Source: Gammaproteobacteria bacterium UBA2675 (GTDB lineage Bacteria > Pseudomonadota > Gammaproteobacteria > Pseudomonadales > Pseudohongiellaceae). Taken from it: DNA of 64,000 nt. Numbering within the stretch: the first letter of the stretch is position 1; every line of letters begins with the position of its first letter. The stretch spans positions 239,945 to 303,944 of the forward strand of contig DEMH01000014.1 of assembly GCA_002354805.1 (NCBI GenBank), written 5' to 3'. The translations under genes were made by a program, and so were the position numbers. The notes beneath the pieces are model-generated. The model worked only from the letters and a program-made list of their open reading frames with translations. It was not told where the DNA came from and ran no database searches. Below, one piece after another: positions 43,314 to 52,378 of the stretch.

Positions 43314-44825
43314 TCAGGTATCACGTGCCATGTAACCTTCTAAATCAAGAACCTGTTCCTGCGTAAAACGGATACCCAGCTTTGTTCGTCGCCAGAGTAT
43401 GTCGTCGGCCGTCATCGCCCATTCTTTAGCGATCAGGTAGTCCACTTCGCGAGCATAAAGACCCGGGCCAAACTGCCGGCCAAGATCAGCCACTCCATTC
43501 ACACCATCAAGTAACTCTCGAGTTGATGTGCCGTAGCGTTTCACCCAGGCGGCAATCTGTTGCGCTGGTAAAGCCGGGTGCTCCTGTTGCAAAACGCTCA
43601 GCAATGAAGCCTGGTCAGTAAAATCACCTCCCGGCAGATTGGCGGTCCTGGTCCAGGGCTCCCCCATGTCGGGAAATATCTCACGAAGCTGACGAAGTGC
43701 CGACTCAGCCAGATGCCGGTAGGTTGTGATCTTGCCCCCGTACACCGTTAACAGTGGTGCCTCGCGCCTGTCGAGCTGAAACGAGTAATCACGGGAGACT
43801 TTACTGGCGGACTTTCCGACTGCCTTATCGCTTTCCTCTTCTACCAGCGGCCGGACACCCGCGTAGGTATGAACAACATCGGCTGGTGATATATTCCGCT
43901 TGAAGTACTGGTTAACCACGTCACACAGATATTCGATTTCCTGCGACGAGATTTTGGCATCTGCTGGATCGCCGGCGTAATCCTCCTCGGTCGTGCCTAT
44001 CAAGGTGTAGTCATCTTCGTAGGGAATGACAAACACTACCCGGCCATCAGCATTCTGCAACAGGAAGGCCTCCTCGCCAGGATGCATTCTTGGTACCACA
44101 ATATGCGATCCTTTCACCAGTCTCACCGCCCGGTTATCGGTGCCTGATTGTGTGAGGACACGTGTTACCCATGGCCCTGCTGCATTAACCACACAGCGAG
44201 CACTCACTTTTGTGACCTCACCACTGCGCTCATTCAGAAGTTCAGCCAGCCAGCGACCTTGTTTTCCTTTCTGCTGCGCTGTCAGGTTGACACAACGATG
44301 GCGCGGCAGGACCTGGGCCCCATTGCTGGCAGCCTGCAGGGCATTAAGAATGACCAGGCGTGAATCATCCACCCAGCAGTCTGAATATTCGAAACCACGC
44401 CGGTAATCGGAGCGCAGTGGTCCGTCGTCACTGAAGGAAATGCTGCGGGATCCGGGTAAAGTGACACGGCGAGCCAGGTGATCGTACAGGAACAGGCCGA
44501 TGCGAATCATCCAGGCCGGGCGCAACTGCTTGTGATGAGGTAGCCGAAACCGCATCGGCCAGATGATGTGAGGGGCGGCACGCAGCAGCACCTCGCGCTC
44601 TTCGAGCGACTCGTGGACCAGTTTGAACTGCCAGGTTTCGAGATATCGCAGACCACCATGGATGAGCTTGGTACTGGACGAAGAAGTCGCACCGCCAATG
44701 TCTGCCTGGTCACACAGGACCACTGACAGACCTCTGCCTGCTGCATCCGCGGCTATGCCGGCTCCATTGACACCTGCTCCGACTACCAGCAAGTCAGTTT
44801 GTATAACGCCTGATTGATCCGGCAC
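43314..44825 (-). CDS. glpD: Aerobic glycerol-3-phosphate dehydrogenase
   Basis: Membrane-associated FAD enzyme oxidising glycerol-3-phosphate to DHAP and feeding electrons to ubiquinone. The GTG start at 44825 is chosen because AGGGGGA precedes it by about six bases; the frame upstream encodes promoter sequence. VVGAGVNGAGIAADAAGRG is the FAD Rossmann motif, SSSTKLIHGGLRYLE and VNAAGPWVTRV are family marks, and YAGVRPLVEEE lies in the substrate domain. Length (503) matches E. coli GlpD. Divergent from glpK. Confidence 0.95.
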   Translation of the reverse strand: MPDQSGVIQTDLLVVGAGVNGAGIAADAAGRGLSVVLCDQADIGGATSSSSTKLIHGGLRYLETWQFKLVHESLEEREVLLRAAPHIIWPMRFRLPHHKQLRPAWMIRIGLFLYDHLARRVTLPGSRSISFSDDGPLRSDYRRGFEYSDCWVDDSRLVILNALQAASNGAQVLPRHRCVNLTAQQKGKQGRWLAELLNERSGEVTKVSARCVVNAAGPWVTRVLTQSGTDNRAVRLVKGSHIVVPRMHPGEEAFLLQNADGRVVFVIPYEDDYTLIGTTEEDYAGDPADAKISSQEIEYLCDVVNQYFKRNISPADVVHTYAGVRPLVEEESDKAVGKSASKVSRDYSFQLDRREAPLLTVYGGKITTYRHLAESALRQLREIFPDMGEPWTRTANLPGGDFTDQASLLSVLQQEHPALPAQQIAAWVKRYGTSTRELLDGVNGVADLGRQFGPGLYAREVDYLIAKEWAMTADDILWRRTKLGIRFTQEQVLDLEGYMARDT

Positions 44826-44845
44826 TTTGTCCCCCTGTACACCGT

Positions 44846-44878
44846 TTACGTATCGAACGTATGTTATAGTAGCACGCA
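44846..44878. promoter_or_regulatory. glpD-glpK divergent control region
   Basis: TACGTATCGAACGTATG contains the imperfect dyad ACGTATCGAACGTA, with TTCGATA/TATCGAA words similar to GlpR operators. TATAGT and, on the other strand, TATAAC lie beside it as possible -10 elements. No glpR gene lies in the window. Confidence 0.4.
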
Positions 44879-44906
44879 ACAATAAGCGAAAAAGGAGGCC
44901 GGTGCG

Positions 44907-44933
44907 ATGGAAACGGAAAACACCTATGAGTGA
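44907..44933 (+). CDS. Possible 8-codon leader peptide coupled to glpK
   Basis: ATG with ideal spacing (8) from AAAGGAGG, reading METENTYE-stop. The TGA lies 5-8 bases inside glpK in another frame, so terminating ribosomes could restart on the glpK ATG, which has no Shine-Dalgarno site of its own at normal distance. Confidence 0.35.
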   Translation: METENTYE

Positions 44934-46422
44934 CTATCTGTTGGCTATTGATCAGGGAACGACAAGCAGTCGGGCCATCATTTTCACGCGGAATGGCGAG
45001 CGCGTCGCAGTTGGTCAGCACGATTACCCACAACACTACCCCAATGACGGATGGGTCGAGCATGAAGCCGAAGATATCTGGACAACAACTGTCCAGAGCT
45101 GTCGTGAGGCTCTCACTGCCAGTGGAATCCAGCCGTCAAAATTGGCCGGTATCGGTATCACCAACCAACGCGAGACCACGCTGATCTGGGATCGTCGCAG
45201 CGGCAAACCCATCCATAAAGCCATCGTCTGGCAGGATCGTCGCACTGCAGCCTTCTGTGAGAAGCTTCGATCACGCCTTGAGCGTGAGGGACGTCCCGAT
45301 CTCGTCCAGAAAAAAACCGGCCTTCTTATCGACTCCTATTTCTCGGCCAGCAAGATCCACTGGCTGCTTGAAAACGTGACCGGCGCACGCGACGCGGCAA
45401 AGGCAGGGCATCTCGCTTTTGGCACAATCGACACTTTCCTGTTGTGGCGCCTGACTGGCGGCAAGGAACACAGCACCGACGCCACGAACGCCTCTCGCAC
45501 CATGCTGTTCAATATCCAGACGCAGCAATGGGATGAAGAATTACTGGATCTGTTTGATATCCCAGCCTCTTTGCTACCTCAGGTTAAGGATTGCGCTGCC
45601 GACTTTGGGCAAACCTCGTCTGAGCTGCTGGGCGCGCCCGTGCCAATCTGCGGCATGATTGGAGACCAGCAGGCTGCAGCGTTCGGGCAGGCCTGTTTTC
45701 AACCTGGTATGGCAAAGAGTACATATGGCACTGGCTGTTTTTTGCTGATGAATTCCGGCGAACAAATTCTGGAATCTCGCCACAACCTGCTTGCTACCGT
45801 GGCCTACCGGCTTGACGACAAGCCTGTATACGCACTGGAAGGCAGCATCTTCATGGCAGGTGCCACCATGCAGTGGCTGCGCGATAAACTTGGCCTGTTC
45901 AAGTCAGCAGCAGAAACTGAGGCCCTGGCCAATCAGGCTGACCCTGGATTGTCTGTCATGCTGGTGCCAGCATTCACTGGCCTGGGAGCGCCCTGGTGGG
46001 ATGCCGATGCGCGTGGTGCGATTTTCGGTTTGACACGTGACGCAGGTATCCCAGAGATCGTTGCTGCCGCACTGATGTCGGTGGCCTATCAGACCAAGGA
46101 CCTGCAAAAGGCCATGGAGTCAGATGGTCAGCGTCCAACCATGCTGCGCGTAGACGGCGGTATGGCAGACAACAATTTTGCGATGCAACGACTTGCCGAT
46201 TTATTGGGCGGCCCTGTCGACCGACCACAGATCACGGAGACAACCGCCCTTGGCGCCGCCTTTGTAGCAGGTCTGCAGGCTGGCCTGTATGGCTCACTCG
46301 AAGACATTTCAGTGCTGTGGCAGCTGGAGCGTCAGTTCGAGCCTACCCAGCCGAAAGAGTGGCGCGACGCTCAGTACGCCCGCTGGCTGGACGCCGTGCG
46401 CAGAACCCGGAGCCAGTCATGA
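44926..46422 (+). CDS. glpK: Glycerol kinase
   Basis: Phosphorylates glycerol with ATP. FGGY kinase: AIDQGTTSSRAI (phosphate loop), TNQRETTLIWDRRSGKP, WLTG-type sugar contact, YGTGCFLLMN and the C-terminal signature LRVDGGMADNNFAMQ. At 498 residues it has E. coli length. The strong AAAGGAGG at 44891-44898 suits an ATG at 44907 that opens a short frame, METENTYE, whose stop overlaps the glpK start. GlpK translation may therefore be coupled. A GTG at 44902 in the glpK frame is another possible start. The end overlaps the next gene (ATGA). Confidence 0.96.
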   Translation: MSDYLLAIDQGTTSSRAIIFTRNGERVAVGQHDYPQHYPNDGWVEHEAEDIWTTTVQSCREALTASGIQPSKLAGIGITNQRETTLIWDRRSGKPIHKAIVWQDRRTAAFCEKLRSRLEREGRPDLVQKKTGLLIDSYFSASKIHWLLENVTGARDAAKAGHLAFGTIDTFLLWRLTGGKEHSTDATNASRTMLFNIQTQQWDEELLDLFDIPASLLPQVKDCAADFGQTSSELLGAPVPICGMIGDQQAAAFGQACFQPGMAKSTYGTGCFLLMNSGEQILESRHNLLATVAYRLDDKPVYALEGSIFMAGATMQWLRDKLGLFKSAAETEALANQADPGLSVMLVPAFTGLGAPWWDADARGAIFGLTRDAGIPEIVAAALMSVAYQTKDLQKAMESDGQRPTMLRVDGGMADNNFAMQRLADLLGGPVDRPQITETTALGAAFVAGLQAGLYGSLEDISVLWQLERQFEPTQPKEWRDAQYARWLDAVRRTRSQS

Positions 46423-47057
46423 GAACCTTGCATCTTATTCGGCATGGCGAAACAAACTGGAATCGCGAGCGGCGCGCACAGGGACAGCAGGAATCTGTTC
46501 TGACTGACACCGGCCGTGAGCAGGCCAGACAACTGCGACAGGCATTACGCGACATTCCAGTGCAGGCTGTTTTTGTCAGCAGCAGTCAGCGCGCCCGCGA
46601 AACGGCCGAGATCGCGTTCAGCGAGCGAGGCGTGCCAATGGAATATTGCGACCTGCTCAGGGAAATCAATATGGGACCCTGGGAAGGACAACTGTATGCA
46701 GACATCCAGAAAAACGATCCGCAGCGCTATCATGCATTCTGGAATCAACCTGATGCGTTTTTGCTGAGCGGTGCGGAGACCTTTGCCGACATCCAGCATC
46801 GAGCGCTGAGCAGACTGGAAAAAATACTGGCAGAAACTGATGCAGGACATATCGCGATCGTCAGCCACGGCGTCTGGATAAAATCGCTGCTGTGTGCAAT
46901 CGAAGGCCGCGACCTTGCTGATCTGTGGCAACCTCCTGCCATGCATAACTGTGCACGCAGTACGATACAAATCCAGCGCGACGGCAGTCGTCGTATAACT
47001 CTCTATTGCGACAAACCTTACGAACACCCTTCCGTGGAGATTCAAAATGAGCACTGA
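46419..47057 (+). CDS. Histidine phosphatase family protein (phosphoglycerate-mutase-like)
   Basis: Cytoplasmic phosphatase of 212 residues. LIRHGETNWNRERRAQGQ carries the phospho-His, SSSQRARETAEI the second basic site, EINMGPWEGQ and IAIVSHGVWIKSLL the remaining catalytic residues. It could be a GpmB/CobC/PhoE-like phosphatase; no cobalamin genes are near. It starts in the ATGA overlap with glpK and overlaps the next gene by 11 bases. Confidence 0.88.
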   Translation: MRTLHLIRHGETNWNRERRAQGQQESVLTDTGREQARQLRQALRDIPVQAVFVSSSQRARETAEIAFSERGVPMEYCDLLREINMGPWEGQLYADIQKNDPQRYHAFWNQPDAFLLSGAETFADIQHRALSRLEKILAETDAGHIAIVSHGVWIKSLLCAIEGRDLADLWQPPAMHNCARSTIQIQRDGSRRITLYCDKPYEHPSVEIQNEH

Positions 47058-47841
47058 AAACAAGACTAAAGCCGGATTACCGTTAATCTTGACGGTATTA
47101 GCGGGCATTGCAGGTATCGGTCTGGGATTGACCGCCCTGGCTGCACCTGTCGGTGTCTGGCTGCAGGCCTGGGACTTCCGCCAGGGTTTCTCCATTTTGC
47201 GTTCAGCCCAGCCACTGGTGGCCTGGATAACGATAGGCTGCGCGCTGGCGACCGTCATCGTCTTTGGACTGGGGCGTCGGCAGAGTGACAGCAATGCCGG
47301 CCGAAACACTGCCATTTGCCTGGCTGCGACAGTGGTTGCGGCAATCGCCTGGTACGTTCCCCAGTCCTATCTTCCGGGCGCGGGTCGCACGATTCCTCCG
47401 ATCCATGACATCAGCACGGATGTGGCCAATCCGCCGCAGTTTGTTGATGTGCTGCCACTAAGAGGCAGCAACAGCAACCCGACAGTCTATGGCACCGGCA
47501 ACCCCAACTACACACCTGAGCAGCATGCAGAACTGCAACTTGAAGCCTATCCAGATGTGAGCACTCAGACATTCTCAGAGCCTGTCGATGTTGTGTTTGA
47601 ACGCGCATTGGCGGCAGTCGACGCATTGGGCTGGGAGCTGGTGTCTCAGGTGCCTGATGAGGGGCGCATTGAGGCCACTGATACAACCTTCTGGTTCCGC
47701 TTCAAGGATGATGTCGTCATACGGATTCAGGAGACAGAGGACGGTACGACGGAACTGGATGCTCGTTCAACTTCCCGCGTTGGTCTGAGTGACGTCGGCA
47801 AAAATGCCGAGCGGCTGCGGGCTTTTTTTGCTGAACTATGA
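47047..47841 (+). CDS. DUF1499 membrane protein
   Basis: About three N-terminal membrane helices (LILTVLAGIAGIGLGLTALA, LVAWITIGCALATVIVFGL, TAICLAATVVAAIAWYVP) precede a DUF1499 domain (residues ~155-264: VFERALAAVDALGWELVSQV, IEATDTTFWFRFKDDVVIRI, LDARSTSRVGLSDVGKNAER). Function unknown. It is the fourth and probably last gene of the glpK unit; a hairpin follows. Confidence 0.82.
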   Translation: MSTENKTKAGLPLILTVLAGIAGIGLGLTALAAPVGVWLQAWDFRQGFSILRSAQPLVAWITIGCALATVIVFGLGRRQSDSNAGRNTAICLAATVVAAIAWYVPQSYLPGAGRTIPPIHDISTDVANPPQFVDVLPLRGSNSNPTVYGTGNPNYTPEQHAELQLEAYPDVSTQTFSEPVDVVFERALAAVDALGWELVSQVPDEGRIEATDTTFWFRFKDDVVIRIQETEDGTTELDARSTSRVGLSDVGKNAERLRAFFAEL

Positions 47842-47871
47842 ATGAAGTTCCGGTAGGCTTGTCCGCTGGAT

Positions 47872-47900
47872 CCGGTTGCTGCCTGCAGGGTGGCAACCGG
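47872..47900 (+). terminator. Hairpin after the DUF1499 gene
   Basis: CCGGTTGC (47872-47879) pairs with GCAACCGG (47893-47900), 13-base loop, no T tract. A weak or Rho-assisted terminator is possible. Confidence 0.4.
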
Positions 47901-47944
47901 GACACTCTGGCCAACCGTCAACGGCATAAAATCGCGAGACCGAA

Positions 47945-48475
47945 TTGAATCACACTAAACCCTCACCCCAATCCCTTCGGGACCGACTGATAAACGACGC
48001 GACGTCGACTCGCCCCCGGGCATTGCTTATTTTCTTGGCGATCGCAGTCACCTGCCTGTCTCTGTCCCAGTTAAGCAGCTGGCTGGTAAACAGCTCACTG
48101 TCTATTGGCAGCAGTGTGGCCGTAGTCGATGGCGTGTTTAATGTCACTCACGTGCGCAATCTGGGCGGTGTTTTCGGAATGGCGCAGGGCAAAGGCTGGC
48201 TGTTTGCGCTTTTCAGTATCGCACTGATATCAGTTCTTTGCTGGTACCTGGTGAAAGGAAAACAGGTTCGCCAATACGAGTTCATATTTTTCGGCTTTGT
48301 CGCCGGAGGCGGAATCAGCAATATCCTTGATCGGCTAATCTACGGAAGTGTTGTCGACTTTATTGATATCCGCGCAATCCCATTCTGGAACTACGTCTTT
48401 AATACTGCCGACGTATTCATCCACGTCGGACTTTGGCCTCTGTTATTTATTGGCCTGTTCTGGCACAGGGACTGA
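47945..48475 (+). CDS. Divergent signal peptidase II (LspA-like)
   Basis: Inner-membrane aspartic protease that removes lipoprotein signal peptides. Four hydrophobic helices. HVRNLGGVFGMAQ, GGGISNILDRLIYGSVVDFID and FNTADVFIHVG match LspA blocks, so both catalytic aspartates are present. The usual helix-1 motif with Asp and Lys (DxxSK-type) is replaced by SQLSSW. The only usable start is a TTG at 47945, because a TAA closes the frame just upstream. It may be a second, specialised copy; no ileS or ispH is next to it, unlike standard lspA. Confidence 0.8.
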   Translation: MNHTKPSPQSLRDRLINDATSTRPRALLIFLAIAVTCLSLSQLSSWLVNSSLSIGSSVAVVDGVFNVTHVRNLGGVFGMAQGKGWLFALFSIALISVLCWYLVKGKQVRQYEFIFFGFVAGGGISNILDRLIYGSVVDFIDIRAIPFWNYVFNTADVFIHVGLWPLLFIGLFWHRD

Positions 48476-48513
48476 ATTGTCAGGCCCCAACTGAACTGGT
48501 CCGTTTCTGCTTT

Positions 48514-49629
48514 CTAAGGCAGCACGTCCTGCAGCGCGGCCATCAGCAAACGCACATGGGTGGCGTCCGCGCTATGTCCCATCAATCCAATACGCCAGAT
48601 TTGGCCCGCCAGCGGACCCAGGCCTGCGCCAATTTCCAGGTTCCAGTCGCTCAGTAGCGCATTTCTGATCGCTGTCTCATCCACTCCCTCAGGAACCTTG
48701 ACAGCATTAAGCTGGGGCAGTCGCGACTCTTTTGCCACAGCCATCTGCAGCCCCATCGCTTCCAGACCTTCAACCAGCGTGTGGTGGTGCTGCGCATGCC
48801 GAGCCCAGGACTGTTCAAGCCCTTCTTCCTCCAGAATGCTAAGAGCCTCATGGAGAGCATACATGGCATTAACTGGCGCCGTATGATGATAGCTGCGCTT
48901 TTGCCCGCTCCCCCAATAATCCATTATCAGATTCATATCCAGGAACCAGCTTTGCACACGTTCGCGTCGACTCTTGATTCGCTCTACTGCTCTGGGGCTA
49001 AAACTGACTGGAGAGATACCTGGCACACAGGACAGGCACTTTTGTGTGCCGGAATAGATCGCGTCGATCTCCCACTCATCGACTTTAAGTTCGATACCAC
49101 CCAGCGAGGTAACGGCGTCGACTATTGCAAGACAGTCATGTCGATGCGCCAGCGCGGCCAGTGACTTTGCGTCACTGCGCACACCTGTTGACGTTTCAGC
49201 ATGAACAAATGCCACGGCTACAGCATCCGGGTTGGCCAACAGGGCTTCCTCGACTTTGCCGGGATCGACAGCTGCCCCCCACTCTGAGCTAACCATTACC
49301 GCAGTGCCACCGCAGCGCTCGACGTTTTCTTTCATTCGCCCGCCAAAAGCACCATTTTGGCAGACAATTACTTTGTCTCCTGCTTGCACAAGATTTACAA
49401 AAACCGCTTCCATCCCAGCTGAACCTGGTGCTGAAACGGGCAAAGTAAGCTCATTTTCTGTCTGAAAGGCATATTGCAGCAGCCGCTTGATATCATCCAT
49501 CAATCCGATGAAGGCGGGATCAAGATGACCAATAGTTGGACGGCCAAGAGCCTCCAGCACACGCGGACTGACATCAGAAGGACCCGGCCCCATCAAAACC
49601 CTGTGTGGTGGATGGAATGTCTTGGTCAT
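48514..49629 (-). CDS. Class V aminotransferase, alanine/serine-glyoxylate type
   Basis: PLP enzyme of 371 residues that probably transfers the amino group of alanine or serine to glyoxylate. LMGPGPSDVSPRVLEALG is the family opening, AVAFVHAETSTGV and IVDAVTSLGG contact PLP, and the lysine lies in YSGTQKCLSCVPG (near residue 198). AGXT and purine-linked PucG are alternatives. The Shine-Dalgarno GGGAGGAG stands right behind the alpha-operon terminator. Confidence 0.9.
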   Translation of the reverse strand: MTKTFHPPHRVLMGPGPSDVSPRVLEALGRPTIGHLDPAFIGLMDDIKRLLQYAFQTENELTLPVSAPGSAGMEAVFVNLVQAGDKVIVCQNGAFGGRMKENVERCGGTAVMVSSEWGAAVDPGKVEEALLANPDAVAVAFVHAETSTGVRSDAKSLAALAHRHDCLAIVDAVTSLGGIELKVDEWEIDAIYSGTQKCLSCVPGISPVSFSPRAVERIKSRRERVQSWFLDMNLIMDYWGSGQKRSYHHTAPVNAMYALHEALSILEEEGLEQSWARHAQHHHTLVEGLEAMGLQMAVAKESRLPQLNAVKVPEGVDETAIRNALLSDWNLEIGAGLGPLAGQIWRIGLMGHSADATHVRLLMAALQDVLP

Positions 49630-49644
49630 ATGCTCCTCCCAAAC

Positions 49645-49675
49645 AAAAAAGCCGGGACACAGTCCCGGCTTTTTT
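49645..49675. terminator. Intrinsic terminator after rplQ
   Basis: GCCGGGAC (49651-49658) and GTCCCGGC (49662-49669) with three loop bases, six A on one side and six T on the other. It ends the alpha operon and lies only 16 bases ahead of the aminotransferase start on the same strand. Confidence 0.92.
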
Positions 49676-49720
49676 GTATTTGAACGCAGAAAATTATCCG
49701 CGACATCAATACAGCTTGCT

Positions 49721-50113
49721 TCAGTCTTCAGCGCCTTCCTCAGCGCTTACACCTGCCGGACGATCCACCAGCTCTACATAAGCCATAGGTGCTTTATCAC
49801 CAGCGCGGATACCACATTTCAGGATACGGATGTAGCCACCAGGACGACCCTGGTAACGCGGACCGAGATCCGTGAACAGCTTACCGACGGCAGACTTGCT
49901 ACGCAGACGGCTGAAAGCCAGACGACGGTTGGCAACGCTATCCGTCTTGGCCAGGGTAATCAGAGGCTCCGCAACCATACGCAGCTCTTTTGCCTTGACG
50001 ACAGTGGTCTTAATAATTTCGTGCTCAACCAGCGAGGCAGTCATGTTACGGAACATGGCCTTACGGTGCGCAGAGTTTCTGTTCAACTGACGTCCACTAT
50101 GACGATGACGCAT
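49721..50113 (-). CDS. rplQ: 50S ribosomal protein L17
   Basis: Last gene of the alpha operon. The start MRHRHSGRQLNRNSAHRKAM is nearly invariant in bacteria, and VVAKELRMVAEPLITLAKTD-like and YIRILKCGIRAGDKAPMA are conserved. 130 residues, normal size. Lies near the nascent-chain tunnel exit on the large subunit. Confidence 0.98.
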   Translation of the reverse strand: MRHRHSGRQLNRNSAHRKAMFRNMTASLVEHEIIKTTVVKAKELRMVAEPLITLAKTDSVANRRLAFSRLRSKSAVGKLFTDLGPRYQGRPGGYIRILKCGIRAGDKAPMAYVELVDRPAGVSAEEGAED

Positions 50114-50182
50114 ATCTACAATTCCTATTTCAACCGCAGCCTCACGGCTGACTCGCTATAGTATTTTAATCCGATGACGGTA

Positions 50183-51175
50183 TTACTTGTCTTCTGTACG
50201 CAGGCTAGCCGGCGGCCAGTTTTCAAGACGCAGGCCCAGTGAAAGTCCACGAGTAGCCAATACGTCTTTAATTTCTGTAAGCGACTTTTTACCCAGATTT
50301 GGAGTCTTCAGCAGTTCAACTTCTGTGCGCTGAATCAGGTCGCCAATATAATAAATATCTTCCGCTTTCAGACAGTTTGCAGAACGAACTGTCAGCTCCA
50401 GGTCATCGACCGGACGCAACAGAATCGGGTCAATCTCGTCTTCGGGCTCTTCCGGTGCTGCAGCTTCCTGGCTTTGCAGGTCAACAAACACAGCCAGCTG
50501 GTGCTGCAGGATTGTTGCTGCGCGACGGATCGCTTCTTCTGGATCAATTGTACCGTTCGTACGCAGATCGATAATCAGCTTGTCCAGGTCAGTACGCTGC
50601 TCTACTCGAGTGCTCTCAACAGAGTAGGCAACGCTCAGCACCGGACTGTAAGTGGCGTCCAACTGCAGACGACCAACAGCGCGAGTCTCATCGTCATCAT
50701 GACGTCGAGAATCGGCAGGAACATAACCTCGGCCTTTACGTACCACCAGTCGCATGTTCAGCTCACCTGAACCATTCAGGTTGGCAATCTCGTGCTCCGG
50801 ATTGACGATCTCGACATTGTGGTCGGTCTCGATATCAGCAGCTGTGACAACGCCAGGGCCTTTCTTGCTCAGGTTGAGCACGGCCTCGTCCTGGCCGTTC
50901 AGAATCACTGCAACACCTTTCAGGTTCAGCAGGATCTCAATAACGTCTTCACGAACGCCTTCGATACTGCTGTACTCGTGCACAACACCATCGATTTCAA
51001 CTTCTTCCACTGCACAACCAGGCATGGAAGACAGCAGGATTCTTCTTAATGCGTTCCCCAGAGTATGGCCGAAACCACGCTCAAGAGGCTCAAGCACCAC
51101 TTTGGAATGATACTTGTCAAACTCTTCTACCTTGATCAACTGTGGTGTAAGAAAATCCGACAACGAAATCTGCAT
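50183..51175 (-). CDS. rpoA: RNA polymerase alpha subunit
   Basis: Assembly and activator-contact subunit of RNA polymerase. The N-terminal domain (LEPLERGFGHTLGNALRRIL, GVREDVIEILLNLKG) dimerises and binds beta and beta-prime. The C-terminal domain (LELTVRSANCLKAEDIYYIG, TPNLGKKSLTEIKDVLATRG) binds UP elements and activators. 330 residues, as in E. coli (329). Confidence 0.99.
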   Translation of the reverse strand: MQISLSDFLTPQLIKVEEFDKYHSKVVLEPLERGFGHTLGNALRRILLSSMPGCAVEEVEIDGVVHEYSSIEGVREDVIEILLNLKGVAVILNGQDEAVLNLSKKGPGVVTAADIETDHNVEIVNPEHEIANLNGSGELNMRLVVRKGRGYVPADSRRHDDDETRAVGRLQLDATYSPVLSVAYSVESTRVEQRTDLDKLIIDLRTNGTIDPEEAIRRAATILQHQLAVFVDLQSQEAAAPEEPEDEIDPILLRPVDDLELTVRSANCLKAEDIYYIGDLIQRTEVELLKTPNLGKKSLTEIKDVLATRGLSLGLRLENWPPASLRTEDK

Positions 51176-51244
51176 GGGGTCACCCTTAACAATTAGCCCG
51201 GTAATGTTTAACTCTACTTCCGAATAACGCCTGTTTAAGCAGGT

Positions 51245-51865
51245 TTACTTGGAGTAAAGCTCGACGATCAGGTTTTCGTTAATATCCGCTGAGAGATCAG
51301 CACGGTCTGGCTTGCGGGTAAACTGACCTTCCAGTTTGCCCGAATCGACAGTGATCCACTCAACCGGCGTACGCTGGTTGGCAAGCTCCAGCGCTGACTT
51401 GATCCGCAGCTGTTCTTTGGATTTCTGACGAACAGCAACGACATCACCGGGATTAACCTGATAAGACGGCACATTAACAACGCTACCGTTAACAGTGATC
51501 GATTTGTGAGACACCAACTGGCGCGACTCAGCGCGAGTTGCTCCGAATCCCATTCGGTACACAACGTTATCCAGTCGCGACTCAAGCAACTGCAGCAGGT
51601 TTTCGCCTGTTGCGCCCTTACGACGGGCTGCTTCCTTGTAATACGTGCGGAACTGACGCTCGAGTACGCCGTAGATGCGTCGTACTTTCTGCTTTTCACG
51701 CAGCTGAACGCCGTAGTCAGACAGACGGCCGCGTCGTGCACCGTGCTGACCCGGAATCGTTTCCGCCTTGCACTTGCTGTCGAGCGGGCGAACGCCGCTC
51801 TTCAGGAACAGATCGGTTCCTTCGCGTCGTGCGAGTTTACATTTGGGGCCTAGATAGCGGGCCAT
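51245..51865 (-). CDS. rpsD: 30S ribosomal protein S4
   Basis: Primary 16S rRNA binder and, in E. coli, repressor of the alpha operon. MARYLGPKCKLARREGTDLF, PGQHGARRGRLSDYG and the S4 domain SRLDNVVYRMGFGATRAESR are clear. The zinc cysteines of the Thermus type are absent. 206 residues. Confidence 0.99.
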   Translation of the reverse strand: MARYLGPKCKLARREGTDLFLKSGVRPLDSKCKAETIPGQHGARRGRLSDYGVQLREKQKVRRIYGVLERQFRTYYKEAARRKGATGENLLQLLESRLDNVVYRMGFGATRAESRQLVSHKSITVNGSVVNVPSYQVNPGDVVAVRQKSKEQLRIKSALELANQRTPVEWITVDSGKLEGQFTRKPDRADLSADINENLIVELYSK

Positions 51866-51937
51866 ACACTGACTCCTGTTTTCTAAATCTCGGTTATTAG
51901 CCGGAATAAGCTATTACTGATCCTACGACTCTCGCCT

Positions 51938-52336
51938 TTAGACGCGACGCTTTTTCGGGGGTCGACAACCGTTGTGGGGAATCGGTGTCACATCAGTGAT
52001 CACACCCACTTTCAAGCCACAGGCGTTCAAGGCACGCACTGCCGACTCACGGCCAGGGCCAGGACCATTGACCTTAACATCCAGGTTTTTCAGACCATAA
52101 AGCTCGATGGCAGTCTTACCCGCACGCTCCGCAGCAACCTGAGCGGCAAATGGCGTACTCTTACGCGAACCGCGGAAACCAGAACCACCAGATGTAGCCC
52201 AGCTCAGAGCGTTGCCCTGGCGGTCAGTGATGGTAACGATGGTGTTGTTGAACGACGCATGAATGAATGCAATTCCGTCAATAACGGCTTTTCTTGCCTT
52301 CTTTTTAGGCGCTGCTTTAGCTGCTGGCTTAGCCAT
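51938..52336 (-). CDS. rpsK: 30S ribosomal protein S11
   Basis: Small-subunit platform protein. GIAFIHASFNNTIVTITDRQ, NALSWATSGGSGFRGSRKST and PIPHNGCRPPKKRRV are family hallmarks. An Ala/Lys-rich start (AKPAAKAAPKKKARK) is slightly extended. 132 residues. Confidence 0.99.
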   Translation of the reverse strand: MAKPAAKAAPKKKARKAVIDGIAFIHASFNNTIVTITDRQGNALSWATSGGSGFRGSRKSTPFAAQVAAERAGKTAIELYGLKNLDVKVNGPGPGRESAVRALNACGLKVGVITDVTPIPHNGCRPPKKRRV

Positions 52337-52378
52337 AGAAAATTCCTGAATAAGATTAAAGCGTATTGTCTCTAAATA

